Positions 61,936 to 64,000 of a stretch of 64,000 nt of DNA are shown here, piece by piece (the first letter of the stretch is position 1; each line of letters starts with the position of its first letter). Where the stretch lies: contig JAIXOJ010000029.1 in NCBI GenBank assembly GCA_027486835.1, forward strand, positions 18,821 through 82,820. Direction: 5' to 3'. Origin of the DNA: Chitinophagaceae bacterium (GTDB lineage Bacteria > Bacteroidota > Bacteroidia > Chitinophagales > Chitinophagaceae). Below the pieces are notes generated by a model, which worked only from the letters and a program-made list of their open reading frames with translations, did no database searches and was not told the DNA's origin. Position numbers and translations under genes: made by a program.

Positions 61936-63876
61936 GTGATATCACCACAATCCATCGAACAGATAAAAAATAGTATTGACATCATAGATGTTATTAGCGA
62001 TTTTGTAAAACTCAAGAAAAGGGGCAGTAATTATATTGGTAACTGTCCCTTCCATAACGAAAAAACACCTTCTTTTTCTGTTTCACAAGTAAAAGAATTG
62101 TACAAATGTTTTGGATGTGGAAAAAGCGGCAATACCATCACATTTTTGATGGAGCATGAGAAGTTCAGTTACACTGATGCGCTAAGATGGCTTGCCAACC
62201 GATACAGTATTGAAATAGAAGAGACTGTTGTATCTGATTTCCAAAAACAACATTTACTTGCTGCAGACAGCCTTTATATAATCAACAGTTTTGCCAATAA
62301 ATTTTTTAGTTTTCAGTTATTTGACTCGGAAGAAGGTAAAGCCATAGCACTAACTTATTTACATCAAAGAGGGTTTAATAACGAAATAATCCAAAAATTT
62401 CAAATAGGGTACAGTCCCAACCAAAGAGATATTCTAGCCAAAACGCTAATTGATAATCAATTCAATAGAGACATACTACCCCGTACAGGGCTTGTAGCTG
62501 TACGAAACGAGACTGAACTGGTTGATAACTATCGTGGTAGAATCATTTTTCCAATTCACAATAATTCAGGAAAAATAATAGGTTTTGGAGCTAGGGTTAT
62601 AGGAAAAGCAGAAAAAGCACCAAAGTATATTAACACACCCGAAAATGAACTTTATGTAAAAAGTAAAATTCTTTATGGATCCTATTTTGCCAGAATGGCC
62701 ATTGACAAGCAAGATGAATGCTTGTTGGTAGAGGGTTATACTGATGTGGTAAGTTTACACCAAGCAGGTGTGGAAAATGTGGTTGCTAGTGGTGGTACTT
62801 CCTTAACAGTTGATCAACTGAGATTAATAAAGAAATACAGCAATAACCTAACCATCATATACGATGGAGACAAAGCAGGTGTTAATGCAGCCCTTAGGGG
62901 CTTAGACATGGCACTAGAAGAGGGTATTAACGTTAAGCTAGTGCTGATTCCGGATAACGAAGACCCAGATAGCTATGTAAATAAAGTGGGAGCCGATGCC
63001 TTTAGGCAATTTATTACAACCAATAAGAAGGATTTCATCTTATTTCAATTAGAAGTAAAACTAAAAGAAGTAGGAAATGACATAGACAAAAAGAATTCAC
63101 TGGTTAACCTAATGGCTGAAACCATTAGTAAAATAAACCGTGCAGAGGATTTTACCAAACAGCAAGAATATATTAAACAATGTTCGTCCATTCTCAAAAT
63201 AGATGAAGGTGGACTTATATCCCTTGTAAACAAATTCAAGCGGGATAAAATTGCTAGTGAAGAAAAAAAGACCTTAAAGAATAACCCCCAAGAAAAAGGG
63301 CTTGAGGACGAGGGAGTAGATGACCCACTTCAAAATACCAACACACCCACTACCCTACTTAGCAATGATGAAAAGCAAGAACGAAATATCATTCGGATAT
63401 TACTCGAATTTGGGTTAAATCAATTTGATGAGCAACAAACCGTGGCCAACTATATTTTTAATGAAATCTTGAATTTTCCATTTGATAATCCAATTCTTGA
63501 AAAATTATTTCAAATGTATAAACAAGATTACGAAAACGGGCTGGCACCAGATACCAACCATTTTACTTATTTGGAGGATAAAGTATTAAGGGATATCGTA
63601 GTTAACATTACCATGTTTCCATACGAATTAAGTACGAACTGGGATAAAATGTACATTGGTAAGACCATAACTGATCAGGACAATAGCAAACAAGATGTTT
63701 TGGCAAGTATCACTTATTATAAGTTACGAAAACTTAAAAAAATGCTGGAGCAAAATCAAGAAGATTTATCGAAAGCTAGTTTGGAAGAACAAATGGTATT
63801 AATCAAAATTCACAGTGACTTAAAGGTGATGGAAAGAGAATTAACTAAGCTTCTAGGTACTGTAATAATACGGTAA
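61936..63876 (+). CDS. dnaG: DNA primase DnaG (646 aa)
   Basis: Initiation at GTG 61936 (MISPQSIEQIKNSIDIIDVI) matches the conserved N-terminus of DnaG. The CHC2 zinc finger is C37-H40-C58-C61 (NCPFHNEKTPSF ... YKCFGCGKSG). The catalytic core follows (GRIIFPIHNNSGKIIGFGAR), and the TOPRIM acids are in LLVEGYTDVVSLH and IIYDGDKAGVNAA. The C-terminal 250 residues correspond to the DnaB-helicase-interaction region and are divergent, as usual. It synthesises RNA primers for DNA replication. It lies 31 bases after the TIGR01777 gene. Confidence 0.96.
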   Translation: MISPQSIEQIKNSIDIIDVISDFVKLKKRGSNYIGNCPFHNEKTPSFSVSQVKELYKCFGCGKSGNTITFLMEHEKFSYTDALRWLANRYSIEIEETVVSDFQKQHLLAADSLYIINSFANKFFSFQLFDSEEGKAIALTYLHQRGFNNEIIQKFQIGYSPNQRDILAKTLIDNQFNRDILPRTGLVAVRNETELVDNYRGRIIFPIHNNSGKIIGFGARVIGKAEKAPKYINTPENELYVKSKILYGSYFARMAIDKQDECLLVEGYTDVVSLHQAGVENVVASGGTSLTVDQLRLIKKYSNNLTIIYDGDKAGVNAALRGLDMALEEGINVKLVLIPDNEDPDSYVNKVGADAFRQFITTNKKDFILFQLEVKLKEVGNDIDKKNSLVNLMAETISKINRAEDFTKQQEYIKQCSSILKIDEGGLISLVNKFKRDKIASEEKKTLKNNPQEKGLEDEGVDDPLQNTNTPTTLLSNDEKQERNIIRILLEFGLNQFDEQQTVANYIFNEILNFPFDNPILEKLFQMYKQDYENGLAPDTNHFTYLEDKVLRDIVVNITMFPYELSTNWDKMYIGKTITDQDNSKQDVLASITYYKLRKLKKMLEQNQEDLSKASLEEQMVLIKIHSDLKVMERELTKLLGTVIIR

Positions 63877-63885
63877 ATATTGGTC

Positions 63886-63921
63886 AAAAAAAAAGGTCTC
63901 CCCATAGAAATGGGACGACCT
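63886..63921 (-). terminator. Rho-independent terminator for a convergent minus-strand gene
   Basis: AGGTC..CCCA / TGGGA.GACCT forms a stem-loop adjacent to a run of eight or nine A on the plus strand, i.e. a T-run on the minus strand. It therefore terminates transcription coming from beyond the right end of the window. Confidence 0.7.
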
Positions 63922-63976
63922 CTAACGATTGCTTTGCCATATGAAAACCTTTGAAGTAAAAACACTTGAAGCGTTG

Positions 63977-64000
63977 CTACTTAATTTCTTTATTTACTTG
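63977..64000 (-). CDS. Possible 3' end of a minus-strand gene (doubtful)
   Basis: On the minus strand a frame open from the window edge ends ...NKEIK at a TAG (63977-63979). Only seven codons are visible. The terminator at 63886-63921 makes a minus-strand gene end here plausible, but nothing about its product can be said. Confidence 0.3.
   Translation of the reverse strand, partial: QVNKEIK

Noticed and set aside
1..64000. tRNA or rRNA genes and sigma promoters
   Set aside because: No cloverleaf or rRNA-like segment was seen; candidate TTTG/TANNTTTG promoter pairs that I examined had wrong spacing, so none is listed.

Overview
The window is AT-rich chromosomal DNA from a member of the Bacteroidota, most likely a Chitinophagaceae-type lineage. 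The evidence is a giant adhesin with a type IX secretion (T9SS type A) C-terminal signal, a PID-CTERM-like small protein, a HYC_CC_PP-type metal protein, a TonB receptor with a carboxypeptidase-regulatory-like domain, an OmpA protein with thrombospondin-3 repeats, and weak Shine-Dalgarno signals. No tRNA, rRNA, CRISPR array, integrase or transposase gene was recognised. The species cannot be named from the sequence.

Layout. 1-2.2 kb: the end of a TPR gene, an unknown gene, a palindromic repeat and a 21-bp tandem array. 2.3-13.6 kb (minus): one 3783-residue secreted repeat protein. 15.2-16.5 kb: a DEDDh exonuclease fused to a GIY-YIG nuclease. 17.6-27.5 kb is accessory: a lipocalin-like lipoprotein, a membrane-anchored trypsin-like protease with a secreted partner, a frameshifted gene, a GC-rich 85-bp tandem array, a papain-like (CHAP/TIGR02594-like) protein lacking its catalytic Cys and His, two small envelope proteins, and a tight three-gene operon (AAA ATPase, unknown, 59-aa membrane protein) that looks like an undescribed conflict system.

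27.8-36.8 kb holds a run of enzymes that lack signal peptides yet would attack nucleic acid, peptidoglycan, glycan or lipid: an EEP nuclease, a peptidoglycan-binding cysteine hydrolase, a GH5, a lysozyme-like protein, a patatin lipase and a peptidoglycan-binding M15 peptidase. Three membrane or unknown proteins lie among them. This is the most unusual part of the window and reads like an effector or lysis toolbox.

36.9-46.1 kb: a radical SAM protein, a GT4 glycosyltransferase and a class I glutamine amidotransferase, then a metal (probably copper) cluster in which a small HMA protein is a paralogue of the N-terminus of the nearby TonB receptor. 46-56 kb: dispersed repeats, a second 21-bp array, an AIPR abortive-infection gene, a macro-domain protein, two beta-barrel-like proteins, and an AAA ATPase-DUF4276 pair whose second gene has an amber codon at its presumed catalytic glutamate. 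56.5-64 kb is housekeeping-like: a subtilisin, a PID-CTERM-like protein, OmpA, a TIGR01777 epimerase and DnaG primase.

Two families of short non-autonomous inverted-repeat elements (about 114 bp and about 92 bp, four clear copies each) are scattered through the intergenic DNA and share a core hairpin. One copy supplies the stop codon of the glycosyltransferase gene.
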